Below are positions 54,971-64,000 of a stretch of DNA of 64,000 bases, piece after piece. Every line of letters starts with the position of its first letter. Position 1 is the first letter of the stretch. The stretch covers positions 1 through 64,000 of the forward strand of contig NZ_JQLW01000001.1 in the NCBI RefSeq assembly GCF_000744415.1, written 5' to 3'. Origin of the DNA: Ghiorsea bivora (GTDB taxonomy: Bacteria; Pseudomonadota; Zetaproteobacteria; Mariprofundales; Mariprofundaceae). The notes under the pieces are model-generated. The model ran no database searches. It was given only the letters and a program-made list of their open reading frames with translations, and was not told the DNA's origin. A program made the translations under genes and the position numbers.

Positions 54971-55387
54971 TCATTCATAATTCCCCCAAGCCATTACACC
55001 TGCAAACATCTCTTCAACCTGAGATACCTCAGCCTCCGATAAATCTTTTTCAAGCCACCTTAGCGAAGCTGCTGTAATATCACTACCGTAATTCACAGAT
55101 GAAAAAAGATTTGCTTTATCAAACTCAAAAGAACGCTTTGAATAAGGGTTGTCCATGTCTACTTTACAACCTGTAAAGTGTGCCAGCTCATAAGCACCCT
55201 CATTACTCTTAATAAAAGAAGTGAATCTTGTTTTATCAGGGTATGTCTTTATTTTATGACATAAAGAAATAATACGCGTAAGGTATATACACTCTGGCAA
55301 CATCGGGTACGCCTCCTCACCCTGAAGTAGACCTGAGATTAAAGTAGTACCACTTCTTGGTAGGCCAGCAACAAATACAATATCCAT
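54971..55387 (-). pseudogene. Sulfotransferase with internal deletion
   Basis: The 138-residue product has a normal sulfotransferase start (FVAGLPRSGTTLISGLLQGE) and a normal family end (SSVNYGSDITAASLRWLEKD, then LSEAEVSQVEEMFAGVM), but only ~70 residues between them, so the 3'-phosphate/PAPS and catalytic middle (about 100-150 residues) is missing. The reading frame is intact. It is most likely a deleted remnant, though a minimal variant cannot be excluded. GGAGG precedes the start within the upstream gene. Confidence 0.7.
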
Positions 55388-56955
55388 TATGACCTCCTAA
55401 GCAGAGCCTCTAACACTTGAAACAAACGAAAAGGAACAACCCATTTTGCAAAAGCTTTGAGCTTATATACAATAGCCCTTGCTTTTATAAAAGTCATCTT
55501 ACTCTCAGCTTTATTATCACCCTCCACGGACAACACCTTCACTCTAGGCTCCCACATTTTAATAACATTATATGGAAGGAACCACTGACTTGAACTGTAA
55601 AGCCTTGCCTCAATAAGCATTGCTCTCGTAATTTTCTCAGCCTCACCAGTAATATCTGAGCTACTAACCCATCTACCACCTCGGAACTGAAGGTATGACA
55701 CTGATCCGCTTAGACTACTATCAAGCCGAACTCCTGCCTCATCACAATAAGACTTCGCTCTATGCTCAAAAGTTATACCCTTGTCTTTAATCAACTGATT
55801 GCACTGTTCAACAATTGCCCTTCGCTCACTTTCATGCTCGAGGAAGTAGGCAACCAACTCGCGTAGCTCTGTAGCATTCTTATACATAGGGACGGGCATA
55901 TCTTGACCAAATAACACGAACAGCTCAGAGTCTTTGTGGTACTCTGTAATAAGTAATGCACTTGATGCCATAATATCATATACACGATATGGCATCCCTG
56001 CTCCTGCCTGATGATGAGGGATATTCAAGGCTATCCTAGAACGCTGATAAAGCTTGATAAGCTTATCTCGGCTATCAATAAACTCATCAAATTGAAAACT
56101 TTGTAAAAGCCTCATTGAAAACTGGCTAACCTGCACCCAGTTGGATGTACCAAATAATTTCAAACCCATATCAACCACTGCATCTAAATAATGAACGCGC
56201 TTATTTAAAGCATGCACATTAGAAATTTGCATACGCAAAAACTCAGAATCTACACCCAACTCTTTACATAATACCTCAATATCATGGCTATAACTAAGCT
56301 TTTCAAAATTTATATGGAAATTATTTTTGATATCATCACTAAGCTTAAGAAAGGTCGACCTTAGTCTGGGAGCATTCTTCAAGTCTGATAAAATATTGGT
56401 GATTAAGTCCGCATAAAAATAAGTACCTACAAAACTAACTGAAATATCCTTTTCAACACCACAATAACGCACAAAAGCCGAAGGGTCTGTTGCGAAAGGA
56501 AGATATGACACCTTACCTTTCAAAATAGGGTGTTGCTGCTCAAAGCTTTTAACACTTTCTAGTGTAGGTACAAACACATAATCTCTATCACAAAACAATG
56601 GATAACCTAAACCGCCCTGATGGTAAAATGGAACCAAATCAACCATTCTAGTAATAATAGGGCACTCAGTTTGCGACATAATCTCTTGTGTGATGCCGCC
56701 ACGGTTTGTTGTGAATATAAATAGCGGGTTTAAATAATTAATAAAATCAACCAGCTTATTTATATTAACCCCAACGCCTATATGCGTTGATGCTAGACTA
56801 GGAACAAGATCATTTGTGCGTATAACATGCACATTTAAACCGATACTCTCAAACCCTTTCACTACTGAAACCATATAAGGGTCAAACTCACCATCAGCTT
56901 GATATGTATGAATAAAAGCGATGATACTAAGAGGCTTACTTACCTGTTCAATCAT
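55387..56955 (-). CDS. CgeB-like GT-B glycosyltransferase
   Basis: The 522-residue protein has a variable N-half and a C-half with the conserved RSRIALNIPHHQAGAGMPYR and YDIMASSALLITEYHKD stretch of CgeB-type glycosyltransferases. It ends in a TM-like basic tail (about 490-522). It overlaps both neighbours. Donor sugar unknown. Confidence 0.75.
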   Translation of the reverse strand: MIEQVSKPLSIIAFIHTYQADGEFDPYMVSVVKGFESIGLNVHVIRTNDLVPSLASTHIGVGVNINKLVDFINYLNPLFIFTTNRGGITQEIMSQTECPIITRMVDLVPFYHQGGLGYPLFCDRDYVFVPTLESVKSFEQQHPILKGKVSYLPFATDPSAFVRYCGVEKDISVSFVGTYFYADLITNILSDLKNAPRLRSTFLKLSDDIKNNFHINFEKLSYSHDIEVLCKELGVDSEFLRMQISNVHALNKRVHYLDAVVDMGLKLFGTSNWVQVSQFSMRLLQSFQFDEFIDSRDKLIKLYQRSRIALNIPHHQAGAGMPYRVYDIMASSALLITEYHKDSELFVLFGQDMPVPMYKNATELRELVAYFLEHESERRAIVEQCNQLIKDKGITFEHRAKSYCDEAGVRLDSSLSGSVSYLQFRGGRWVSSSDITGEAEKITRAMLIEARLYSSSQWFLPYNVIKMWEPRVKVLSVEGDNKAESKMTFIKARAIVYKLKAFAKWVVPFRLFQVLEALLRRS

Positions 56956-57800
56956 GATTCTAAGAGGTGTTTCAATCCCATTGTCTCCACTCTTTCTAAC
57001 AAGGCTTCATAATTAGAAACAGTAGACTTCATATCTTTTATCATTATAGAGTACTCAGACTCTTTTGGAAGTTCAAAGTCTACTCCGATAAACTCAAACA
57101 ACTCTCGAAGAAACGTATTACGATTCTGTAAAAAGTCTTCATATGAAACCGACAGTAAATCAAAGCCAACTTTCCTCAGCATATCTTTTTCTTTTTCAAC
57201 CAAAACTAACTCAGACCGCACTCTCATTTCAAAATCATCCAAGTCTATTTCAAAATTCTCACTCACATGTTGGAAGTTCTTCCTGTTATAAACGCCTCTT
57301 TTTGATGCCACGATACCCGACAGCACCTTTCTTACAACATTCTTCCTTTCCAAGTATACAACTACATATCCACCTTCATATAAGACCTCTGAAAGCTTTG
57401 GCCAGTTATCCAAGTGGTTCACTAAAAGTTTAAATCCAAAAGCGACCTTCCTTTCCATTCCTTTATTTATCGCATTCAATTCTAAATCTCGAAGATAGCT
57501 TCTCAAAATGCCCTTTTCTCCAACAAGCCTCAATCTTCTCCAATAAAAGCGTTTCCGGAGAAAACAAAAGATCCTCCATTGCTTTAACCACAGTTCAAAT
57601 GGAACAAACTTTCGAGTTTTACTTACAGACTCATACGACTCTCCACTTTCTAGAGCCTTCATTAACTCTTTTATACCTTCTAAAGGGATAAAAGGTTCCT
57701 GAAGGCAGAGTGCCTTTGTATGTGAATCAATTTCATCAACAATTGCAGTCGAACCTGTCCTTCCCCGAGTAAAAACAATAAACTTTTTACAACTTGTCAT
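56952..57800 (-). CDS. Stf0-like carbohydrate sulfotransferase (paralogue 1)
   Basis: The 282-residue enzyme has the PAPS loop FTRGRTGSTAIVDEIDSH (8-25), a YLERKNVVRKVLSG segment near 150 that marks the 3'-phosphate site, and SYEDFLQNR near 225. It is a tandem duplicate of the next gene and overlaps it by 4 bases. Confidence 0.85.
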   Translation of the reverse strand: MTSCKKFIVFTRGRTGSTAIVDEIDSHTKALCLQEPFIPLEGIKELMKALESGESYESVSKTRKFVPFELWLKQWRIFCFLRKRFYWRRLRLVGEKGILRSYLRDLELNAINKGMERKVAFGFKLLVNHLDNWPKLSEVLYEGGYVVVYLERKNVVRKVLSGIVASKRGVYNRKNFQHVSENFEIDLDDFEMRVRSELVLVEKEKDMLRKVGFDLLSVSYEDFLQNRNTFLRELFEFIGVDFELPKESEYSIMIKDMKSTVSNYEALLERVETMGLKHLLES

Positions 57801-58633
57801 GCAAGCATATCTCCCATGCCAAGCTCGTGCACCCTAGCTGCAAACTCGGTGTAATTCTCAACAACCTCATGGATAGGTTTATTAATCATTTTTGAATAAT
57901 CCGATTGAGTTGGTAGCCTATACTCAACCCCAAGAAACTCAAAAACAGGTGTAAAAAAAGCTTCTCTATCTGCAACAAAGTCTTCATAACTGACTTCTAG
58001 AAGAGGAAACCCTGCACTCTTGAGCATTTTCTTCTCTGTCTGAACACCCTCTACCGTACATTGAACCTTAAGTATAAAGTCATCCAAATCTATAGTGTAA
58101 GTCTCTTCCGGCACAACAAAGTCTTTGCGGTTGTAAACACCGCGTTGTTCAGCCACAACGCCAGATAGAACCTTATTCACAACGTTCTTTCTTTCCAAAT
58201 AAAGCACTTGGTAATCACCCTGACGTAGCTTTTCTAAAATACCAGGGTGTGCATCAACATGATTTGTTAATGCTTTAAACCCAACTGCAGTCGCCCCCTG
58301 CTCCTTACCATATTGCTCTATAGCATCTAGATAATCTAACATTATCTGCCCGAAACGTTTAAACTTACCTGAACGCCTGTATACATCCATAGGAAAGGAA
58401 AAAACTTTCTTATACTGCAAACGAAACACCTCAAAAGGCACCAAAGGATAAGGGCTATCAACGTGCTCCAAGAAATTTTCAGCATACTTTTCATGAGCAT
58501 CCATCAATATCGGAGCATTCACCTTTGGAATAAAAAGCTCTTGTAAACAGGCTATTTCAGGGTGCTTATTTAACTCATCAATAATAGCAGTAGAACCTGT
58601 TCTCCCCTGCGTAAACATAAAAAACTTTTCCAT
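57797..58633 (-). CDS. Stf0-like carbohydrate sulfotransferase (paralogue 2)
   Basis: The 278-residue enzyme has the PAPS loop FTQGRTGSTAIIDELNKH (7-24), YLERKNVVNKVLSGVV near 145 and SYEDFVADR. Clearly homologous along its whole length to the neighbouring gene, including the RGVYNRK and DLDDF blocks. It follows the ABC ATPase gene by 11 bases. Confidence 0.85.
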   Translation of the reverse strand: MEKFFMFTQGRTGSTAIIDELNKHPEIACLQELFIPKVNAPILMDAHEKYAENFLEHVDSPYPLVPFEVFRLQYKKVFSFPMDVYRRSGKFKRFGQIMLDYLDAIEQYGKEQGATAVGFKALTNHVDAHPGILEKLRQGDYQVLYLERKNVVNKVLSGVVAEQRGVYNRKDFVVPEETYTIDLDDFILKVQCTVEGVQTEKKMLKSAGFPLLEVSYEDFVADREAFFTPVFEFLGVEYRLPTQSDYSKMINKPIHEVVENYTEFAARVHELGMGDMLA

Positions 58634-58644
58634 TCTTACCTCAA

Positions 58645-59403
58645 TTAAACGTTAATTAACTTATGGTAAAATTCATAACCTTCATCAATTGAGGTATCTT
58701 TTACTATTTTACCATGATCCATCACCACCATTCTATTGCATACATCTCTAATAATGGATTCTTGGTGTGAAACCATGAGTACAATTTTACAGTTATCGAT
58801 CATCTCTTCCATTTTTGCCTTTGCCTTTTTCACAAAAGCCACGTCACCTGTCGCAAAGACCTCATCTAAAAGCAGTATTTCAGGGTTTAAAAATGATGCC
58901 ACGCTAAAACCCAGCCTACTTCTCATCCCAGATGATAAACTGATCATGGGCTGATCAGAAAAATTGCCCAATTCAGAGAATGCTAGAATATCTCCTTCAA
59001 GCTCTTGTACTTTTTCTTTAGGCAAACCTAGGATTGCTCCATTCAGGTAAATATTTTCCCGTACACTCATCGCCATAGAAAAACCAGCACCAAGCTCAAG
59101 CAAAGGAATCATCATACCATTCACTTCAATCATACCCTCAGTAGGCGGGTAAATACCAGCGATACACTTGAGGAGTGTAGACTTACCTGCACCATTATGA
59201 CCAACAATAGCAACCCTCTCTCCTTCTGACGCACTAAAATTAACATGATCTAATGCGAGAAAGCTCTTGGGTCCAACCTGTTCTCTGCGTAATATACGGT
59301 TTAAAGTCTCCCTAAATGACGATGCTAAACCTGCATGACGCATAAATGTCACGCTTAAGTTATCAACATTAATACCTACTGCACTACTTTGATTCATAAT
59401 CAT
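58645..59403 (-). CDS. wzt: Polysaccharide ABC exporter ATPase (Wzt-like, short form)
   Basis: The 252-residue ATPase has Walker A GHNGAGKST, the signature LSSGMRSRLGFSVA and Walker B EILLLDEVFATGD. It lacks the C-terminal carbohydrate-binding domain found in many O-antigen Wzt proteins, so substrate recognition likely depends on the permease or on a different chain-end. It overlaps wzm (ATGA). Confidence 0.9.
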   Translation of the reverse strand: MIMNQSSAVGINVDNLSVTFMRHAGLASSFRETLNRILRREQVGPKSFLALDHVNFSASEGERVAIVGHNGAGKSTLLKCIAGIYPPTEGMIEVNGMMIPLLELGAGFSMAMSVRENIYLNGAILGLPKEKVQELEGDILAFSELGNFSDQPMISLSSGMRSRLGFSVASFLNPEILLLDEVFATGDVAFVKKAKAKMEEMIDNCKIVLMVSHQESIIRDVCNRMVVMDHGKIVKDTSIDEGYEFYHKLINV

Positions 59404-60236
59404 AACCTAAATACGAGTTGCCTGCCCAGGCGCCTATGCATGGCCAAGCCAAGTAAGAACACAACTATCGCTAGACCCAACGGAGCAACCATATAGCCCC
59501 AAACAGGAGGGGAAGAGCTATATATTGCTTGATGAAAAAGCCTTACAAATTGAAACATCACATTAAACTCCATGAATACATGGTATTTTTCTGGAACCAT
59601 CATAATTGGATAAACAATCGGAGTTAGGTAAAATAAACCTTGCACAGCCATTTCTAATATTTGCTTAATATCTCTATAGTAAACAACAAAAAGGCTAAGC
59701 AATGAAGCTAACCCAATGCAAAAAAACAATGTAATCACTATTGATACAAACAAGTATAAAAGGTGTGTGTTAATTTCAAAAGAAAAAGCTAGTGCAACAA
59801 AGTGCAATGCGACCATTACTAATAAAAAATTCGCAAATTCAACGGCAACAATTACTGTAGGGTAAAGCATCGAGGGCAAGGCAACTTTTGAAATCAGCGC
59901 TTTATAGCCAACAACGGCATTGCTACCCATACTAATCGTACTAGAAAGAAGACGAAACACAACTAAACCAGAAAACAAATATACTACATAGTTTTCTACT
60001 CTCATCTTCATAATCAGCGGAAAAATTATAGCCATAATCACCATCATCACAACTGGCGTAATCACAGACCACAATACTCCCAGAACCGAGCCTTGATAAC
60101 GCTCTGATAGCTTCACACGAAACAAGTTTACACCCACATACCGGCTACGCCATAAGTCTCCTATCTCCGCAAGCATTCCTTGAATAAAATTTTCTTTAAA
60201 CCTCGGGCGGTATACCACAACTTTTCGACTATACAT
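59400..60236 (-). CDS. wzm: Polysaccharide ABC exporter permease (Wzm-like)
   Basis: The ATG at 60236, overlapping the fdtB stop (ATGTATAG), gives 278 residues, shorter than the open frame. An ABC-2 permease with six helices and the family start [20 protein letters not shown] followed by [20 protein letters not shown]. Partner of the adjacent ATPase. Confidence 0.9.
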   Translation of the reverse strand: MYSRKVVVYRPRFKENFIQGMLAEIGDLWRSRYVGVNLFRVKLSERYQGSVLGVLWSVITPVVMMVIMAIIFPLIMKMRVENYVVYLFSGLVVFRLLSSTISMGSNAVVGYKALISKVALPSMLYPTVIVAVEFANFLLVMVALHFVALAFSFEINTHLLYLFVSIVITLFFCIGLASLLSLFVVYYRDIKQILEMAVQGLFYLTPIVYPIMMVPEKYHVFMEFNVMFQFVRLFHQAIYSSSPPVWGYMVAPLGLAIVVFLLGLAMHRRLGRQLVFRL

Positions 60237-61332
60237 GTACCAACGCCTTCTTAACAACCTCAACCACACGCTCTGCACCTTCAGCAGCTAGGTGTGGCCC
60301 CATTGGAATACTAAACACTTGCTCAGCCAGCATTTCACTTACTCGCAAGTGGTGCTTGTAGTTTACATATGCTTTTGTTTTATGGCATGCATGCGGATAA
60401 TGAATTAATGTCTCCACGCCCTGTTCTCGCATATAACGGCAAACCTGATCACGCTTAGGGTGGCGCAATACAAATAAATGCCAAACATGTTCGGCACCTT
60501 GAGCGCATTCGGGTAAGATTAAATCATCACTAATCCCCTGAAATGATGACAAGTAACTCGACGCAACCTGTTGCCGCCGCTTATTCCATTCATCCAGCAC
60601 CTTCAGCTTTACGCGCAACATTGCAGCCTGTAATTCATCAAGCCTTGAGTTCACACCCTGTACATCATGTTCATACTTAATCTTTGAACCGTAATTGCTT
60701 AACATGCGAACCATTTCAGTCAACGTTTTATCAGAGCTGACAACGGCTCCTCCATCACCAAATGCACCAAGATTTTTCCCCGGGTAGAAGCTAAAAGCAG
60801 CAGCATCCCCTAAGCTTCCAACACGATGTCCATTGTATCGCGCACCATGTGCTTGCGCTGCATCTTCAATAACCTTCAAACCATGTTTTTTAGCAACCGT
60901 ATTAATCGCATCCATATCTGCAGGCTGACCATAAAGGTGAACAGCAATAACCGCCTTCGTTTTTTTTGTTATCGCACTCTCAATCAGGCTAGCGTTGATA
61001 TTGTATGTTATTTCGTCTGGTTCAACAGGTACTGGTATTGCACCTACTTGAGACACTGCCAACCATGTTGCAATAAATGTATGAGAGGGAACAATTACTT
61101 CATCTCCTTCGCCAATGTTCATGCCGCGAAGAATCAACACCAGCGCATCTAACCCGTTGCCAACGCCCACACTAAAATTGGAACCGCAGAACGCAGAAAA
61201 ATCCTTCTCAAAAGAAGATACTTCTGACCCATTCACATACCAGCCCGAAGACATAACATGCTCATATGCACTATTCAACTCAGCCTGCAGTTCAACAAAT
61301 GGGCTTTTCAAGTCCAAAAATGGTACTTTCAT
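60229..61332 (-). CDS. fdtB: dTDP-3-amino-3,6-dideoxy-hexose aminotransferase (FdtB/QdtB-like)
   Basis: The 367-residue DegT/DnrJ/EryC1 aminotransferase has [20 protein letters not shown] with the PLP lysine near 186 and [11 protein letters not shown]. In this cluster it aminates the 3-keto sugar made by FdtA. Fuc3N versus Qui3N stereochemistry cannot be told from the sequence alone. Confidence 0.88.
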   Translation of the reverse strand: MKVPFLDLKSPFVELQAELNSAYEHVMSSGWYVNGSEVSSFEKDFSAFCGSNFSVGVGNGLDALVLILRGMNIGEGDEVIVPSHTFIATWLAVSQVGAIPVPVEPDEITYNINASLIESAITKKTKAVIAVHLYGQPADMDAINTVAKKHGLKVIEDAAQAHGARYNGHRVGSLGDAAAFSFYPGKNLGAFGDGGAVVSSDKTLTEMVRMLSNYGSKIKYEHDVQGVNSRLDELQAAMLRVKLKVLDEWNKRRQQVASSYLSSFQGISDDLILPECAQGAEHVWHLFVLRHPKRDQVCRYMREQGVETLIHYPHACHKTKAYVNYKHHLRVSEMLAEQVFSIPMGPHLAAEGAERVVEVVKKALVHV

Positions 61333-61375
61333 ATCCTATTTAAACCCCTAACCTTTCTCGCGCAACAAGCATTTA

Positions 61376-61948
61376 TCAACTAACCTCTAAGCACAAGTTC
61401 TTTGCAATATATTTTTTATCACAGCACACCGTACAATTATGTTCATCAAACTGTAATTTCTTTCCACATATACAAACCCAACCGTTCTGAACTGCAGGGT
61501 TCCCATAAACCAAAGCATGAGCAGGCACATCCTTGGTCACAACACTACCCGCGCCAACCATAGCAAATGCACCAATAGTAACACCCCCAATAATGGTTGC
61601 ATTCGCACCTATAGAAGCGTTCTTTTCAATATGCGTATTTAGAAAATGTGCAGGCCTTACTTTTGATCTAGGCAGAAAGTCATTGGTAAACGTGACATTC
61701 GGGCCAATAAAAACATCATCTGCAATCCTTAAGCCATCCCAAACCTGAACACCTGACTTAATTGTAACGTTATCCCCAATAGAAACATCATTTTCCACGA
61801 GCACAAATGCATTGATATTGCAGTTCTCACCTATCTTAGCTTCTGGGAGAACAACACAATATTGCCAAACATATGTGCCTTTCCCAATGTGCTCACTTTG
61901 CACATTTGCCAGAGCATGAATATTAACTTGCTTCTTTGATAAACTCAT
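61376..61948 (-). CDS. fdtC: dTDP-3-amino-sugar N-acetyltransferase (FdtC/QdtC-like)
   Basis: The ATG at 61948, inside the end of fdtA, gives ~190 residues; the frame reaches 61987 but overlaps more. It is a left-handed beta-helix acyltransferase with hexapeptide repeats ([31 protein letters not shown] and others) and a C-terminal zinc-ribbon-like cysteine tail (CICGKK, CTVCC). It should N-acetylate the FdtB product. Confidence 0.85.
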   Translation of the reverse strand: MSLSKKQVNIHALANVQSEHIGKGTYVWQYCVVLPEAKIGENCNINAFVLVENDVSIGDNVTIKSGVQVWDGLRIADDVFIGPNVTFTNDFLPRSKVRPAHFLNTHIEKNASIGANATIIGGVTIGAFAMVGAGSVVTKDVPAHALVYGNPAVQNGWVCICGKKLQFDEHNCTVCCDKKYIAKNLCLEVS

Positions 61949-62321
61949 CATAGTCCCGAATATAATCAGATTCATCATAGTGCTCACTAGCCAACACCAT
62001 CAATACACAATCTTCACTAAAATCATACATTTCACGCCACATCATATGCTCAATCAATAAGCCGTGGTTTGGTGATGCCAACACCACTTCTTCTTTACGC
62101 CGACCATTATCCAGCACAAAGCGACAGCTTCCACTCACACAAACCGCAACTTGCCTTAAGGCTTTATGAGCATGAAATCCTCGTGCAACACCTGGGTTTG
62201 TCCCAAAAATATAATATACCCGCTTTATATCGAAGGGAATCTCCTTCCCTGTTTCTAAGGCAACCAAAGATCCCCTGTCATCCCCTAGGACTTGAAAATC
62301 TACTATTTGCATCAAGCTCAT
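61923..62321 (-). CDS. fdtA: dTDP-4-keto-6-deoxyglucose 3,4-ketoisomerase (FdtA/QdtA-like)
   Basis: The 132-residue WxcM-type cupin ([34 protein letters not shown]) isomerises the 4-keto sugar from RfbB to the 3-keto form. The start overlaps rfbA (ATGA at 62318-62321). Confidence 0.87.
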   Translation of the reverse strand: MSLMQIVDFQVLGDDRGSLVALETGKEIPFDIKRVYYIFGTNPGVARGFHAHKALRQVAVCVSGSCRFVLDNGRRKEEVVLASPNHGLLIEHMMWREMYDFSEDCVLMVLASEHYDESDYIRDYDEFIKEAS

Positions 62322-63190
62322 AGTTTACCTTCAACAAGCGAACTCAAATAGCGTCCATAGCTATTTTTGGATAAGTCTGCAGCCACCCTTTTAACATCTT
62401 CATCAGAAAGCCAGCCTTGATGCCACGCAATCTCTTCTAGGCAAGCAATCTTATAACCTTGACGTTTTTCGATTGTTTCAACAAACAATGCAGCTTCCAA
62501 TAAACTTTCATGTGTACCTGTATCCAACCAAGCAAAACCACGCCCCAAGACCTCAACATGCAAATCCCCTCGCTCCAGATAAGCTTGGTTGACGCATGAT
62601 ATTTCCAACTCCCCCCGAACAGAAGGCTTGACAGACTTTGCTATCTCAACCACTTGGTTATCGTAAAAATAAAGACCTGTTACAGCATAGTTGGACTTGG
62701 GGTTTTCAGGTTTTTCTTCAATCGACAGTGCCTTACCCTCAGCATCAAAATCAACTACACCAAACCGTTCAGGGTCTAAAACCTGATAACCAAACACCGT
62801 CGCACCAAACTCTCTTTCCGCGGCATCCATAAGCTTAGGGCTAAAGCCTTGTCCCCAGAAAATATTATCACCCAAAACCAAACAAACCGAATCATTACCA
62901 ATAAAGTCTTCACCAATAATAAAGGCTTGGGCTAGCCCGTCAGGACTTTCTTGTACCGCATAACTTAACTGAATACCAAAATATGAGCCATCTCCAAGCA
63001 AGTTCATATAACTTTGCTGGTCATGAGGCGTCGTAATCATGAGTACCTCTCGGATACCCGCCAGCATCAAAACAGACAAGGGATAATAAATCATTGGCTT
63101 GTCATACACTGGTAACAACTGCTTCGACACACCTTTTGTGACAGGGTAAAGCCTAGTACCTGAACCGCCTGCTAATATAATTCCCTTCAT
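62318..63190 (-). CDS. rfbA: Glucose-1-phosphate thymidylyltransferase
   Basis: The ATG at 63190, overlapping the rfbB stop, gives 290 residues beginning [20 protein letters not shown]. It is the full-length RmlA-type enzyme ([31 protein letters not shown]). It makes dTDP-glucose for RfbB. No rfbC or rfbD follows, so the product goes to the Fdt enzymes rather than rhamnose here. Confidence 0.95.
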   Translation of the reverse strand: MKGIILAGGSGTRLYPVTKGVSKQLLPVYDKPMIYYPLSVLMLAGIREVLMITTPHDQQSYMNLLGDGSYFGIQLSYAVQESPDGLAQAFIIGEDFIGNDSVCLVLGDNIFWGQGFSPKLMDAAEREFGATVFGYQVLDPERFGVVDFDAEGKALSIEEKPENPKSNYAVTGLYFYDNQVVEIAKSVKPSVRGELEISCVNQAYLERGDLHVEVLGRGFAWLDTGTHESLLEAALFVETIEKRQGYKIACLEEIAWHQGWLSDEDVKRVAADLSKNSYGRYLSSLVEGKL

Positions 63191-64000
63191 GCCGATTCTC
63201 CCAAACGCTCTCCTTGATAGGAACCATCTTGAACATGCTGGCACCATTGCTTATTACTCAAGTACCATTCCACAGTTTTCCTCAGCCCTGACTCAAATGT
63301 TTCCTCTGGCTTCCAGCCAAGTTTACGCTCAATTTTGCTCGCATCAATAGCATAACGCATATCATGACCAGGTCTATCCGAGACAAAAGTAATTAAATCT
63401 GTGTATTGGTACACGCCTTTAGGTTTATGTGGTGCCAGCTCTTCGAGCAGCTCGCAAATCAACCGAACCACTTCAATATTTTTCTTTTCATTGTGCCCAC
63501 CAATATTATATGTTTCCCCTATCTCACCTTGCCCAGCAACTAACGCAAGAGCCCGAGCATGATCCTCAACATAAAGCCAATCTCTAATTTGTTCTCCTTG
63601 GCCGTAAACAGGCAGAGGTTTGCCTTCAAGCGCATTTAAGATAACCAAAGGGATAAGCTTCTCTGGAAAATGATATGGCCCATAGTTGTTTGAACAGTTC
63701 GTTACCAATGTTGGAAGCCCATAAGTTCGTTGCCAAGCTCGCACAAGGTGATCAGAGCTTGCCTTGCTCGCCGAATATGGTGAACTTGGCGCATAAGGCG
63801 TATCCTCGGTAAAGAAACTATCCAGTCCTTCAAGGTCACCATATACTTCATCAGTTGAGATGTGATGGAAACGAAACCTTTCTTTCTTTTGAGCATCAAG
63901 CGTTAACCAATATTCTCTGGTAGCTTCAAGCAATGTATATGTACCAATAATATTAGTTTGAACAAACGCTCCAGGACCATCAATTGATCGGTCAACATGA
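63187..64000 (-). CDS. rfbB: dTDP-glucose 4,6-dehydratase (5' end outside window)
   Basis: The reading frame runs without a stop to the right edge, so about 270 C-terminal residues are visible. [13 protein letters not shown], the catalytic [16 protein letters not shown] (Y-x3-K), and [18 protein letters not shown] are typical of RmlB. It provides the dTDP-4-keto-6-deoxyglucose used by FdtA. It is the first visible gene of the locus. Confidence 0.95.
   Translation of the reverse strand, partial: HVDRSIDGPGAFVQTNIIGTYTLLEATREYWLTLDAQKKERFRFHHISTDEVYGDLEGLDSFFTEDTPYAPSSPYSASKASSDHLVRAWQRTYGLPTLVTNCSNNYGPYHFPEKLIPLVILNALEGKPLPVYGQGEQIRDWLYVEDHARALALVAGQGEIGETYNIGGHNEKKNIEVVRLICELLEELAPHKPKGVYQYTDLITFVSDRPGHDMRYAIDASKIERKLGWKPEETFESGLRKTVEWYLSNKQWCQHVQDGSYQGERLGESA

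Noticed and set aside
62318-64000. dTDP-rhamnose synthesis
   Set aside because: Only rfbA and rfbB are present; rfbC and rfbD are absent and the next genes match the Fdt/Qdt branch.

Overview
The window reads as a chromosomal segment of a Gram-negative, low-to-moderate GC proteobacterium. Synteny is proteobacterial (tRNA-Val, thrS-infC-rpmI-rplT-pheS-pheT, trpEGDC, coaD-rsmD, iscR-iscS, aas-lplT). The many small c-type cytochromes, the DHC/SHP pair and the AT-leaning composition would suit a zetaproteobacterial, iron- or hydrogen-oxidiser-like organism, but that placement is inference with low confidence.

Layout. 1-389: tail of an IS4-family transposase. 475-4449: tetR-aas-lplT operon for lysophospholipid salvage, with two TetR-type palindromes at its promoter. 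4453-11330: translation block pheT, pheS, rplT, rpmI, infC (probable AUC start), thrS and tRNA-Val on the minus strand. 11448-13709: CHASE2 adenylate/guanylate cyclase. 13827-15504: iscS and iscR with a near-consensus IscR type 1 site. 15556-21074: alr, acs and a large AsmA-like protein. 21183-22332: tRNA-Phe and tRNA-Ala enclosing about 1 kb of integration scar, with two dead integrase fragments, short repeats and a 40-residue membrane peptide. 22437-26413: trpE-trpG-trpD-(palindromic repeat)-trpC. 26458-29233: a 44-residue polar peptide, a membrane-tailed HTH protein and a YgiQ-type radical SAM protein.

29299-33865 is the most unusual stretch. Four secreted monohaem c-type cytochromes each end in a Gly-Cys / hydrophobic helix / Arg-Arg-Lys tail typical of protein-sorting signals. 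They lie next to a dihaem cytochrome (DHC family), an SHP/DUF1924-like monohaem cytochrome and a four-helix membrane protein with one histidine at the start of each helix. Together they could be an envelope or surface electron-transfer module.

33949-42207 is housekeeping: a nuclease, pyrD, coaD, rsmD, a response regulator with a degenerate GGDEF domain, an active/inactive M16 peptidase pair, an FlhB-tail-like protein, a glyoxalase-fold protein, def and a GcvR-like ACT protein.

42191-64000 is a long minus-strand surface-polysaccharide locus with many ATGA overlaps, entered from the right edge. rfbB-rfbA-fdtA-fdtC-fdtB should make a dTDP-3-acetamido-3,6-dideoxyhexose. fnlA-fnlC-fnlB should make UDP-N-acetyl-L-fucosamine. 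Between them lie a Wzm/Wzt ABC exporter and a Wzx-type flippase, glycosyltransferases and four sulfotransferase-related genes (one fused to a glycosyltransferase, one internally deleted). A small initiating sugar-phosphate transferase closes the locus, and a MazEF-type toxin-antitoxin pair is embedded near it.
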